Origin: Arthrospira sp. PCC 9108
Lineage (GTDB): Bacteria > Cyanobacteriota > Cyanobacteriia > Cyanobacteriales > Microcoleaceae
NCBI GenBank assembly: GCA_016745315.1
Contig: CP066886.1
Span: 3,162,501-3,226,500 of the forward strand
DNA: 64,000 bases
Direction of reading: 5' to 3'
A program made the translations under genes and the position numbers. The notes beneath the pieces were generated by a model. That model saw only the letters and a program-made list of their open reading frames with translations, did no database searches and was not told where the DNA came from. Of the stretch, positions 53,474 to 61,899 are shown piece after piece (position 1 is the stretch's first letter; every line of letters begins with the position of its first letter).

Positions 53474-55794
53474 ACGAAGCCGAAACCCGCGCCGAACTGA
53501 TTGACCCGGCACTCAAAGCCACAGGGTGGGGAGTTGTCCTGGAAAGCCGAATTGGTCGCGAGGTCATCGCCCCCGGTCGGTTGCTGGGGGGTGGCAAACG
53601 AGCCAAACCGGAATATGCCGATTATGTCCTGGTTTATCGGAATCAGAAACTCGCCGTCATAGAAGCCAAAAAACGCGATTTGAGAGATACCGAAGGGGTG
53701 GGGCAAGCCAAGAAATACGCGGAAAAGCTACAAATCCGGTTTGCCTACTCCACCAACAGCCTCGGCATCTATCAAATTGATATGCTCACCGGGGCAGAGC
53801 GTCATATCAGCGAGTATCCCACCCCGGATGAACTGTGGGATGCGACATTCTCCGAAGCCAACGAGTGGCGGAACCGCTTCGCAGTCATCCCATTCGAGGA
53901 CAAGAGCGGCTCTTGGGAAGCGCGATATTATCAGCACAACGCCATCACCCAGGTTTTGGAGGCGATCGCAGCGGGACAAGCCCGGATTTTGCTGACGATG
54001 GCAACCGGGACCGGCAAAACCTTCATCGCCTTTCAACTGGCTTGGAAGCTGTTCCAAAGTCGGTGGAACCTGAGCCGCCAACCCACCCGCCGTCCCCGAG
54101 TTCTATTTCTGGCCGATCGCAACATCTTAGCCAACCAAGCATTTAACTCATTCTCAGCCTTTCCCGATGATGCCCTCATCCGCATCGACCCCGAGAGCAT
54201 CCGCAAACAGGGCAGAGTCCCGAAAAATGGCAGCATCTTTTTTACCATTTTCCAGACCTTCATGAGCGGCAAAGATGCCGAAGGAAATCCTACCCCCAAC
54301 TTTGGCGACTATCCGTCAGACTTCTTCGACTTCATCATCATTGACGAATGTCACCGGGGGGGCGCGAACGACGAAGGCAGTTGGCGCGGCATCCTGGAAT
54401 ACTTCGCCCCAGCGGTGCAGTTAGGACTCACTGCCACCCCGAAGCGCACCAACAACGCGGACACCTACGCCTACTTTGGCGAACCCGTGTACACCTACGC
54501 CCTCAAAGATGGAATCAACGATGGGTTTCTGACCCCGTTTAGGCTCAAGCAAATTGAGACAACTTTGGATAAATATATTTATACTTCCGATGATACGGTG
54601 ATTGAAGGGGAAGCCGAGGAAGGCAGACTGTACACTGAGAAAGACTTTAACCGCATCATTGAGATTGAAGAACGCGAAAGATATCGCGTTAAACTCCTGA
54701 TGGAAAGTCTTGACCAGAACGAAAAGACCATCGTTTTCTGTGCCAACCAAGACCACGCGCTGGCAATCCGCGACCTCATCAACCAGATGAAAATTAGCAA
54801 CCACCCGAACTACTGTGTCCGAGTCACGGCGAACGATGGCGAGATTGGAAACAAGCACCTCAAAACCTTCCAGGACAACGAGAAACGGATTCCAACCATC
54901 CTCACCTCCTCCCAGAAACTCTCAACCGGCGTGGATGCCCGAAACGTCCGCAACATCGTGTTACTGCGGCCCATCAACTCCATGATTGAGTTCAAGCAGA
55001 TTATCGGACGCGGCACTCGGTTATTTGAGGGTAAAGACTACTTCACCATCTACGATTTTGTAGGCGCTTACCAGCATTTTAATGACCCGGAGTGGGACGG
55101 CGAACCCGAAGAACCCACCCCGATAACGCCTAGAGAAAAGCGCCCCGATTCCGAGAATCGCCTAGAATCTGAACCGACCGAACCCCAGGAACCGGCGCAA
55201 CCCAAGAAACTGAAAATTCAACTCGCTGACGGCAAAGACCGGGAGATAGAACACACCCTATCCACCAGCTTTTGGAGTGCCGACGGGAAACCCTTGACAG
55301 CCGCCCAGTTTATCGAACGCTTATTCGGAGACCTGCCTGAACTGTTCCAAAATGAGAACGAACTCCGGGAACTGTGGAGCTTACCGGAAACCCGGAATCA
55401 ACTGTTAGAAGGACTGGCAGAGAAGGGTTACGGCCCCCAGGAACTCAACGACATCAGCCGCCTTATCCATGCCGAAAAAAGCGATATCTATGACGTGCTG
55501 GCCTATATCGCCTACGCTTCGACTCCCATCACTCGCAAAGAACGGGTCATGGCTCGCAAACGCCGAATTTTGTCCCACTACAATGATAAGCAGCAGGAGT
55601 TTTTAAATTTTGTCCTAGACCATTACATGAATGAGGGGGTTAACGAACTCAATCCAGATAAATTACCTCAACTGATAGAACTCAAGTATCGCAGCATGGC
55701 TGACGCTGTGGCCCAACTGGGGAAAGTCCCGCTTATCCGCCAAGTGTTTATCGGTTTCCAGCGATACTTGTACGACGATATCAACACCGGATGA
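53470..55794 (+). CDS. hsdR: Type I restriction endonuclease/translocase subunit
   Basis: 774 residues. The N-terminal PD-(D/E)XK nuclease has ADYVLVYRNQKLAVIEAKKRD. The SF2 motor follows with Walker A ATGTGKT at residues 178-184, DECHRGG near 291, LGLTATPKRT (motif III) and QIIGRGTRLFEGK (motif VI). The C-terminal helical region contacts HsdM. All key motifs are present, so the system could restrict DNA. The codon use is more GC-rich than the flanking AT-rich repeats, in keeping with horizontal acquisition. Confidence 0.95.
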   Translation: MNEAETRAELIDPALKATGWGVVLESRIGREVIAPGRLLGGGKRAKPEYADYVLVYRNQKLAVIEAKKRDLRDTEGVGQAKKYAEKLQIRFAYSTNSLGIYQIDMLTGAERHISEYPTPDELWDATFSEANEWRNRFAVIPFEDKSGSWEARYYQHNAITQVLEAIAAGQARILLTMATGTGKTFIAFQLAWKLFQSRWNLSRQPTRRPRVLFLADRNILANQAFNSFSAFPDDALIRIDPESIRKQGRVPKNGSIFFTIFQTFMSGKDAEGNPTPNFGDYPSDFFDFIIIDECHRGGANDEGSWRGILEYFAPAVQLGLTATPKRTNNADTYAYFGEPVYTYALKDGINDGFLTPFRLKQIETTLDKYIYTSDDTVIEGEAEEGRLYTEKDFNRIIEIEERERYRVKLLMESLDQNEKTIVFCANQDHALAIRDLINQMKISNHPNYCVRVTANDGEIGNKHLKTFQDNEKRIPTILTSSQKLSTGVDARNVRNIVLLRPINSMIEFKQIIGRGTRLFEGKDYFTIYDFVGAYQHFNDPEWDGEPEEPTPITPREKRPDSENRLESEPTEPQEPAQPKKLKIQLADGKDREIEHTLSTSFWSADGKPLTAAQFIERLFGDLPELFQNENELRELWSLPETRNQLLEGLAEKGYGPQELNDISRLIHAEKSDIYDVLAYIAYASTPITRKERVMARKRRILSHYNDKQQEFLNFVLDHYMNEGVNELNPDKLPQLIELKYRSMADAVAQLGKVPLIRQVFIGFQRYLYDDINTG

Positions 55795-55856
55795 TTCCGC
55801 TAAACTGTCACCACCAACGGTTTCGGGAATATCGAAACAGGCTAGGAAGATAGAGC

Positions 55857-56215
55857 CCAGAATTTCCTCAACTCCCAAACCAAAGTAGATATCTGTGGTT
55901 ATGGAGTGCGATCGCTTTTGGGTAAATCATCATCATTCCCCATTGACAAACTCCCCATCTTGACCTAATATAACACCATGGGAAACCGTGTCCGCTTATA
56001 GGGTACTTTCACCACCACAAACACCCCTAACCGAAAGTAGATATCTGTGGTTATGAAGTGCGATCGCTTTTGGGTAAATCATCATCATTCCCCATTGACA
56101 AACTCCCCATCTTGACCTAATATAACACCATGGGAAACCGTGTCCGCTTATAGGGTACTTTCACCACCACAAACACCCCTAACCCGAAGGCGATCGCTTT
56201 TTAGTAAATATCCAA
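55857..56215 (+). repeat. Right array of the same promoter-bearing repeats
   Basis: After hsdR the sequence resumes CCCAGAATTTCCTCAACTCCC, the interior of a 73-bp short unit. Two long units (GCGATCGC at 55908 and 56060) and a degenerate third (56190) follow. Together with the left array this shows that the hsd operon interrupts one repeat array. Confidence 0.92.
55943..55971 (+). promoter_or_regulatory. Promoter in the right array
   Basis: TTGACA at 55943-55948, 17 bp, TAATAT at 55966-55971; a second identical copy is at 56095-56123. Both read towards the GT4 gene at 56423. Confidence 0.55.
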
Positions 56216-56224
56216 AATTACCTA

Positions 56225-56253
56225 TTGACAAGCTCCCCATAACCTACTATAAT
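56225..56253 (+). promoter_or_regulatory. Full-consensus sigma70-type promoter upstream of the GT4 gene
   Basis: TTGACA at 56225-56230, a 17-bp spacer, and TATAAT at 56248-56253, both hexamers perfect. It is the diverged last member of the repeat family and lies about 170 bp before the glycosyltransferase start. Confidence 0.7.
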
Positions 56254-56422
56254 ATAATGGGGAATAGTGCCACATAGTTTTACCCCCATTGAAAGTAAAA
56301 GTTATCTGATATTGAGCGAATATTGAACTAAAAGAACATATCCTCAAGGAGGAAGTTTGGGAATATTGGGGATATTAAGCCAGGCTATAATTACCATTTA
56401 TAGACATTCGAGGAGATGATAA

Positions 56423-57490
56423 TTGAAGGGTCAGTTAGTCATTAATCTATCAGTTGTAATACCGAAACCCACAGGGATATCAGTATATGCTGCTAATATT
56501 ATCCCATGGTTAAAACCCCTAGAACCTTTATTGCTAACTGCTGATGATATCGCTGGTTATGAGTGCCAAAAAGTCCCGAATAATATGACTCCTGAGCATG
56601 GGACAAAGGGACATTTAAGGCGATTGATTTGGACTCAGTTTAAACTACCATTAATATATCGCAAATCAGGTTATAAATTGTTGTTTTCACCCTTACCCGA
56701 AGCGCCTTTATATACAGGTTGTCGGTCAATAGTAATGGCTCATGATTTAATTCCGCTCAAATTTCCCAAGCGGGGGTCGCGATTAACGGCTTATTTCAAA
56801 TCCTATGTTCCGGCGGTGCTAAAACAAGCACAACATATTGTTTGTAATTCGGAAGCCACGGGGAATAGTTTGGTGGAGATGTTGGGAATTAGTGCCAGGA
56901 AAATTACTCCGATTTTATTAGGGTACGATCGCCAGAGGTTTCAATTTTTAGATTTACCGACGCAAAACTACTTTTTATATATTGGTCGCCATGATCATTA
57001 TAAAAATCTACCGAGGCTAATTACAGCATTTTCCCAATTACCGAAAGATTATGAACTGTGGTTAGCGGGGCCGAGTGACAGCACCTATACACCCCTATTA
57101 AAACAACAGGTAAAAGAATTAGGACTGAGGGAACAGGTGAAATTTTTAGACTATGTTGCAGCCCAGGAATTACCGTCAATAATTAATCGGGCGATCGCCT
57201 TAGTTTTCCCAAGTTTATGGGAAGGTTTCGGGTTTCCGGTCTTAGAAGCTATGGCCTGTGGAACCCCTGTAATTACCTCAAATTTAGCATCACTGCCGGA
57301 AGTAGCTGGAGAGGCAGCGATATTGATAAATCCCTATGAAGTAGAAGAGATCAGCGCCGCCATGAAAACCCTAATCAGCGATCCACAAATATCGGGGCAA
57401 CTTAGACACAAAGGACTCAGTAGATGTCAAGAATTTTCCTGGCAGAAAACCGGACAGCAAACTGTGGAAGTTTTAGCAAGATATATGTAA
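56423..57490 (+). CDS. GT4-family glycosyltransferase
   Basis: 355 residues. GT-B fold: SVVIPKPTGISVYAANIIPWL, KLLFSPLPEAPLYTGCRSIVMAHDLIPLKFP, HIVCNSEATGNSLVEML, FLYIGRHDHYKNLPRLITAF and VFPSLWEGFGFPVLEAMACGTPVITSN with the donor-binding E(x7)E. The start is TTG at 56423, chosen because GAGGAG lies 8 bp upstream; no in-frame ATG is near. Likely adds a sugar to a surface polysaccharide; the sugar is unknown. Confidence 0.88.
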   Translation: MKGQLVINLSVVIPKPTGISVYAANIIPWLKPLEPLLLTADDIAGYECQKVPNNMTPEHGTKGHLRRLIWTQFKLPLIYRKSGYKLLFSPLPEAPLYTGCRSIVMAHDLIPLKFPKRGSRLTAYFKSYVPAVLKQAQHIVCNSEATGNSLVEMLGISARKITPILLGYDRQRFQFLDLPTQNYFLYIGRHDHYKNLPRLITAFSQLPKDYELWLAGPSDSTYTPLLKQQVKELGLREQVKFLDYVAAQELPSIINRAIALVFPSLWEGFGFPVLEAMACGTPVITSNLASLPEVAGEAAILINPYEVEEISAAMKTLISDPQISGQLRHKGLSRCQEFSWQKTGQQTVEVLARYM

Positions 57491-57575
57491 AATCAAAATT
57501 AATGGGAGCAGATGTTCCCAGTTATGGGTAAAATCGGCTAGAATTAGCGACTTAACGAATTTTGCGAGGGCCTGT

Positions 57576-58364
57576 ATGGAACCTTTATCCTCTCCCCTAT
57601 TGACCAAAACCACTATGATCAGCCCAACTCCGGCATTAAGTATTGCCCCAGCCCAGGTAATTCGAGGAGTTGACAGACTGGCAGAGGCGGGAGAGGCGAT
57701 CGCCGCCTTTGGTAGTCGTCCGGTAATTGTGGGAGGCGATCGCACCCTAAAATTAATTCAACCCCATTTACAACCGATTATAGAAACCCATCAACTCAAG
57801 GCTAATTGGGCTAACTATACCCCTGACTGTAGCGAAAGCAGTTTAGAGAAACTCCAACAAATTTGCGCGGACCATCAAGGGGACTTGGTGATCGGGGTTG
57901 GCGGCGGAAAATCTTTAGATATCGCCAAACTCCTAGCTTATAGGACGAGAGTACCGATTATAACTATTCCCACCTCTGGGGCTACCTGCGCCGCCTGGAC
58001 GGCTCTCTCAAATATCTATACAAATGAGGGAGCATTCTTGTATGATGTAGGGTTAGCCAAGTGTCCTGATTTGCTCATCCTCGACTATAGCCTGATTCAA
58101 ACAGCGCCCCAGCGGACTTTAATTGCTGGTATTGGAGATGCGATCGCCAAATGGTATGAAGCGTCAGTCAGTAGTGGACATTCAGAAGAAACCCTGATTG
58201 TGGCAGCAGTGCAACAGGCGAGAGTCCTGCGGGACATTTTGTTTCAAAAATCCGTAGCCGCCCTCAGTGAACCCGGAAGCCAAACCTGGCGAGAAGTGGT
58301 TGATGCCACAGTTTTACTCGCTGGGGCGATCGGTGGTTTAGGGGGGCACAGTGTCGGACTGTAG
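57576..58364 (+). CDS. gldA: Glycerol dehydrogenase-like protein, N-terminal part (frameshifted)
   Basis: Iron-/zinc-containing alcohol dehydrogenase family. It has VIVGGDRTLKLIQPHL, the nucleotide motif GDLVIGVGGGKSLDIAKLLA, PTSGATCAAWTALSNIYT, and the metal-site start GIGDAIAKWYEAS. The frame ends at 58364 after GLGGHSVGL. A run of six G at 58341-58346 needs one more G to restore GLGGAQCRTVAAHAVHNGLTHL in the same protein. Either a recent 1-bp deletion inactivated it or the run is miscalled. An ATG at 57615 (MISPTPALS) may be the real start. Confidence 0.8.
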   Translation: MEPLSSPLLTKTTMISPTPALSIAPAQVIRGVDRLAEAGEAIAAFGSRPVIVGGDRTLKLIQPHLQPIIETHQLKANWANYTPDCSESSLEKLQQICADHQGDLVIGVGGGKSLDIAKLLAYRTRVPIITIPTSGATCAAWTALSNIYTNEGAFLYDVGLAKCPDLLILDYSLIQTAPQRTLIAGIGDAIAKWYEASVSSGHSEETLIVAAVQQARVLRDILFQKSVAALSEPGSQTWREVVDATVLLAGAIGGLGGHSVGL

Positions 58365-58723
58365 CAGCCCATGCTGTCCATAATGGTTTAACTCACCTAT
58401 GCGCTACCCACAAGACCCTTCACGGAGAAAAAGTCGCCTATGGCATTTTAGTACAGTTGCGCCTAGAAGAGATGCTACAAGGGAATCAACTGGCAGCTTC
58501 TGCTAGAGGACAACTGTTGAAGTTTTATAGCGATATCCGCTTACCCCAAACTTTGGCTGATTTGGGATTGGGAAATATTACCTTAGCCCAGTTAAGGCAT
58601 GGGGCAGAAATTGCCTGTGGTGAAAAGTCTGACATTCACCGACTACCCTTTAAAGTTTGCCCAGAATCACTAATGGCTGCCATGGTTTCTACTACTGTAC
58701 CTGTGGGGGCAATTAAGAGTTAA
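58365..58723 (+). pseudogene. gldA: Frameshifted C-terminal part of the glycerol dehydrogenase-like gene
   Basis: The other frame, read from about 58350, continues RTVAAHAVHNGLTHLCATHKTLHGEKVAYGILVQLRLEEML and LPQTLADLGLG, including the metal-binding His residues of the family (AAHAVHNG and HGEKVAYG), to a stop at 58723. Joined with the upstream part it gives about 380 residues, the usual family length. Confidence 0.8.
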
Positions 58724-58864
58724 AGGTTAACTATGGGCTGTTTAATCAGTCTTCAGGTGAGGGGCAATTAATCACTAATCACAATAAATTGCACCATCAA
58801 TTAACCTGTAAAAGTTCCCCCCTCTTTCCTCAACTGACTTTTGAGTTAACAACCACAAATAAAC

Positions 58865-60076
58865 ATGAATTTAGATTGGATTACGCCAGCAGATAGGGTT
58901 AAACAACTTCCCCCCTATGTATTTGCGCGATTAGATGAATTGAAAGCCCATGCCTGTGAACAAGGCCTTGATTTGATTGATTTGGGTATGGGAAACCCGG
59001 ACGGACCGACTCCTGAACCTGTAGTAGAAGCGGCGATCGCTGCCTTGCGAAATTCAGCCAATCATGGCTATCCCCCCTTTGAAGGGACTGCTAGTTTCCG
59101 CGCCGCCATTACTCGTTGGTATCACCGTCGCTATGGAGTTAACCTAGACCCCAATAGTGAAGCGTTACCCCTATTAGGATCTAAAGAAGGTCTCACCCAT
59201 TTAGCTTTAGCCTATGTCAACCCCCAAGATGTGGTTTTATCCCCAGATCCGGCTTATCCTGCCCATTTTCGGGGTCCGTTAATTTCTGGGGGGGATGTTT
59301 ACAAAATTCGCCTGAAACCAGAAAATGATTGGATTATAGATTTAGCAGATATCCCGGATCATATTGCTGACCGCGCCAAAATTCTCTATTTTAATTATCC
59401 TAATAATCCCACAGGTGCAACCGCCCCCAGGGAGTTTTTTGAGGATTTAGTCGCTTTCGCCCACAAACATCAAATTCTATTGGTTCATGACCTCTGTTAT
59501 GCGGAACTAGCTTTTGATGGTTATCAACCGACCAGCTTACTAGAAATTCCGGGAGGTAAGGAGATTGGGGTCGAGTTCCATACTATGTCAAAAACCTATA
59601 ATATGGCGGGTTGGCGCGTGGGTTTTGTAGTTGGTAATTCTCGAATTATTCAAGGATTAAGAACTCTGAAAACTAACTTAGATTATGGGTTATTCGCTGC
59701 TTTACAATCGGCGGCGGAAACTGCTTTAAATTTGCCAGATTCCTACTTGGAAGAGGTGCAAAATAGGTATAGAACCCGCCGGGATTTTCTAGTCAGAGAA
59801 TTGGCAGAATTGGGCTGGAATATTCCTAAACCCAAAGCGGCGATGTATTTGTGGGCTCCCTGTCCCGTGGGTATGACTTCAACGGATTTTGCCCTATCAG
59901 TCCTACAACAAACTGGGGTGGTGGTGACTCCAGGTAATGCTTTTGGGGCGGGAGGAGAAGGCTATGTTAGAATTAGTCTGATTGCTGATTGCGATCGCTT
60001 GGCGGAAGCGGTCAAACGCCTAAAAGAAGCCAATATTGGCTATCAACGCCAAATGGTGGCAACGGGAATGGTTTAA
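58865..60076 (+). CDS. PLP-dependent class I aminotransferase
   Basis: 403 residues, fold type I. Family motifs: IDLGMGNPDGPTPEPVVEAA, NHGYPPFEGTASFRAAI, ILYFNYPNNPTGA, LVHDLCYAELAFDGY and the PLP lysine in MSKTYNMAGWRVGF. This subgroup covers alanine, aspartate and LL-diaminopimelate aminotransferases; the sequence fits the cyanobacterial group often labelled LL-DAP/alanine aminotransferase, but substrate calls are unreliable. It is convergent with psbM across a terminator. Confidence 0.88.
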   Translation: MNLDWITPADRVKQLPPYVFARLDELKAHACEQGLDLIDLGMGNPDGPTPEPVVEAAIAALRNSANHGYPPFEGTASFRAAITRWYHRRYGVNLDPNSEALPLLGSKEGLTHLALAYVNPQDVVLSPDPAYPAHFRGPLISGGDVYKIRLKPENDWIIDLADIPDHIADRAKILYFNYPNNPTGATAPREFFEDLVAFAHKHQILLVHDLCYAELAFDGYQPTSLLEIPGGKEIGVEFHTMSKTYNMAGWRVGFVVGNSRIIQGLRTLKTNLDYGLFAALQSAAETALNLPDSYLEEVQNRYRTRRDFLVRELAELGWNIPKPKAAMYLWAPCPVGMTSTDFALSVLQQTGVVVTPGNAFGAGGEGYVRISLIADCDRLAEAVKRLKEANIGYQRQMVATGMV

Positions 60077-60089
60077 GTCAATTCTTATT

Positions 60090-60128
60090 AAAAAAGCGCT
60101 ATTGGCAATGAGCCTCGGCGCTTTTCTA
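60090..60128. terminator. Bidirectional terminator between the aminotransferase gene and psbM
   Basis: AAAAAGCGC and GCGCTTTT pair, with an inner GGC/GCC stem; A-runs on the left and T-runs on the right give tails on both strands. It lies 14 bp after the aminotransferase stop and about 31 bp beyond the psbM stop. Confidence 0.75.
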
Positions 60129-60158
60129 ATTTTGAAAAAAAATTGGCAAAACTTGAAT

Positions 60159-60272
60159 TTATCCTTCTTTGCCTTCGCGACTCTGGGTTTGGATATACAG
60201 AATCAGAAGAAACACGGAAGGAACTAGCACAAAAAGAATGCTGGCAACAAATCCTAGGTCATTAACTTCCAT
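60159..60272 (-). CDS. psbM: Photosystem II reaction centre protein PsbM
   Basis: A 37-residue single-helix subunit at the PSII dimer interface. The minus strand from ATG at 60272 encodes MEVNDLGFVASILFVLVPSV followed by FLLILYIQTQSREG, matching the conserved PsbM pattern MxVNDLGFVAS...LLILYVQT. The start, length and single transmembrane helix (about residues 7-27) all fit. It is too short for simple ORF cut-offs. It reads divergently from nothing and converges with the aminotransferase gene; rimK is downstream on the same strand only in the sense of shared direction (it lies upstream at 60353). Confidence 0.93.
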   Translation of the reverse strand: MEVNDLGFVASILFVLVPSVFLLILYIQTQSREGKEG

Positions 60273-60352
60273 AATTATCCAACGAGTGTTAATACACAAA
60301 AGAAACCGACTTCCCCAGGATATCATTAAATTGGCTAGTTTGAGTGGAAATT

Positions 60353-61258
60353 TTAACCTTGGGTGCGATCGCGCACATTACCTTGTGCAGCATACTTTTC
60401 CAGAAACTCCATAATTTTCCTAGGTACATCTACTCCGGTGGCGGTCTCAATTCCTTCTAGTCCCGGTGAGGAGTTAACTTCCATTACCACAGGTCCATGA
60501 TTGGAACGCAATAAATCCACCCCCGCGACTTTCAGCCCCATAATTTTAGCAGCGCGGACAGCGGTTGATCTTTCCTCTGGGGTTAATTTGACTTTTTGGG
60601 CGCTTCCTCCCCGGTGAAGATTAGACCGAAATTCCCCTTCTGCGCCTTGGCGTTTCATGGAAGCTACTACCCTTTCACCAACTACAAAACAGCGTAAATC
60701 TGCCCCTCCAGCTTCCTTAATAAATTCCTGGACTAAAATATTGGCATCAAGTCCCCGAAATGCCTCAATTACAGACTTAGCCGCCTGGTATGTTTCAGCT
60801 AAAACTACACCAATTCCCTGGGTTCCTTCTAACAGTTTAATGACTAAGGGAGCCCCACCAACTACGTTAATCAAACCATCAATATCTTTAGTAGAATGGG
60901 CAAACCCAGTCACCGGAAGACCTATGCCTTCTCGGGCTAATAATTGCAAGCAACGCAGCTTATCACGAGACCGAGAAATGGCTTGAGACTCATTGGGAGT
61001 AAATACACCCATCATCTCAAATTGGCGGACAACAGCAGTACCATAAAAGGTTTTAGATGCACCAATACGAGGAATAATGGCATCAAATCCTTCTAGGGGT
61101 TTTCCCCCATACATGACCATGGGTTTATGGGAGGTAATATTCATGTAGCAGCGCAGGTAATCGATTACATACATCTCATGACCCCGCTGTTCCCCTGATT
61201 CTTTCAGTCTCCGAGTAGAGTAAAGGGAACTATCTTGGGATAGAATCGCAATTTTCAT
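60353..61258 (-). CDS. rimK: RimK-type ATP-grasp alpha-L-glutamate ligase
   Basis: 301 residues. The N-terminal RimK preATP-grasp region is MKIAILSQDSSLYSTRRLKESGEQRGHEMYV-like, followed by the ATP-grasp core with LVIKLLEGTQGIGVVLAE, LVQEFIKEAGGADLRCFVVG and the Mg-binding VVMEVNSSPGLEGIE. RimK adds glutamates to the C-terminus of ribosomal protein S6 in E. coli; in cyanobacteria the substrate is less clear. It lies 80 bp upstream of psbM on the same strand. Confidence 0.92.
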   Translation of the reverse strand: MKIAILSQDSSLYSTRRLKESGEQRGHEMYVIDYLRCYMNITSHKPMVMYGGKPLEGFDAIIPRIGASKTFYGTAVVRQFEMMGVFTPNESQAISRSRDKLRCLQLLAREGIGLPVTGFAHSTKDIDGLINVVGGAPLVIKLLEGTQGIGVVLAETYQAAKSVIEAFRGLDANILVQEFIKEAGGADLRCFVVGERVVASMKRQGAEGEFRSNLHRGGSAQKVKLTPEERSTAVRAAKIMGLKVAGVDLLRSNHGPVVMEVNSSPGLEGIETATGVDVPRKIMEFLEKYAAQGNVRDRTQG

Positions 61259-61394
61259 GGTATAATATTAATAGCATCTGACGTTTTTGTGGTTGCCGAT
61301 CGCTGTGTGGAATAACCTGGCCATGAATAACCAGCCAGAAACTAACATTGTTCCCATTTCACCTTCTGGTTTTTACGAATCTAAATAACATTTA

Positions 61395-61883
61395 TTATTT
61401 TACCGGACTGGGGATACTCCAAAAATAGAATGTGCATTCCTCTTCGGGGTGGGTTAAATGCAGTACAGCGTCGGGAGTCCATTCTCCCATATCAAAGTCC
61501 CGGGAGACAATGCGGGTTCCCGGCTTGAGTTGTTCGAGTAATTGGGGTTTTAAACGTAGGTTAAGCTGAGGTAACAGATAAATAAAGATAACTGTGGCTT
61601 CCTGAAAATTGCTGTTAAACAGGTTGGCTTGGCGGAAGATGACGCGATCGCTAACGGCGGCTATTTTGGCATTTTCTGTGGCTTCCTTAATGCGATCGGG
61701 ATCAATATCAATACCAACTCCCCGCGCCCCAAATTTTTCGGCGGCGGCGATCGCTACCCGTCCATCTCCACAACCTAGGTCATATACAACATCATCAGCA
61801 CCAACTTTCACCCAACGGAGAACATCCTCTAACAAATCTTGAGGAGTTGGAACATAACCAATATCAGGTTGATTAGAGTACAT
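61395..61883 (-). CDS. Class I SAM-dependent methyltransferase, small
   Basis: 162 residues. SAM motifs: VVYDLGCGDGRVAIAAAEKFGARGVGIDID (motif I and the acidic end of beta-2), RVIFRQANLFN and VIFIYLLPQLNLRLKP. It is short, lacking a separate substrate domain; acceptor unknown. It starts 16 bp downstream of the mscS-type gene on the same strand, so the two are probably co-transcribed. Confidence 0.82.
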   Translation of the reverse strand: MYSNQPDIGYVPTPQDLLEDVLRWVKVGADDVVYDLGCGDGRVAIAAAEKFGARGVGIDIDPDRIKEATENAKIAAVSDRVIFRQANLFNSNFQEATVIFIYLLPQLNLRLKPQLLEQLKPGTRIVSRDFDMGEWTPDAVLHLTHPEEECTFYFWSIPSPVK

Positions 61884-61899
61884 AAAATTTAACTAACAA

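Noticed and set aside
54421..54858. 145-codon minus-strand frame inside hsdR
   Set aside because: Antisense shadow of a strongly conserved helicase gene; the sense frame carries all motifs.
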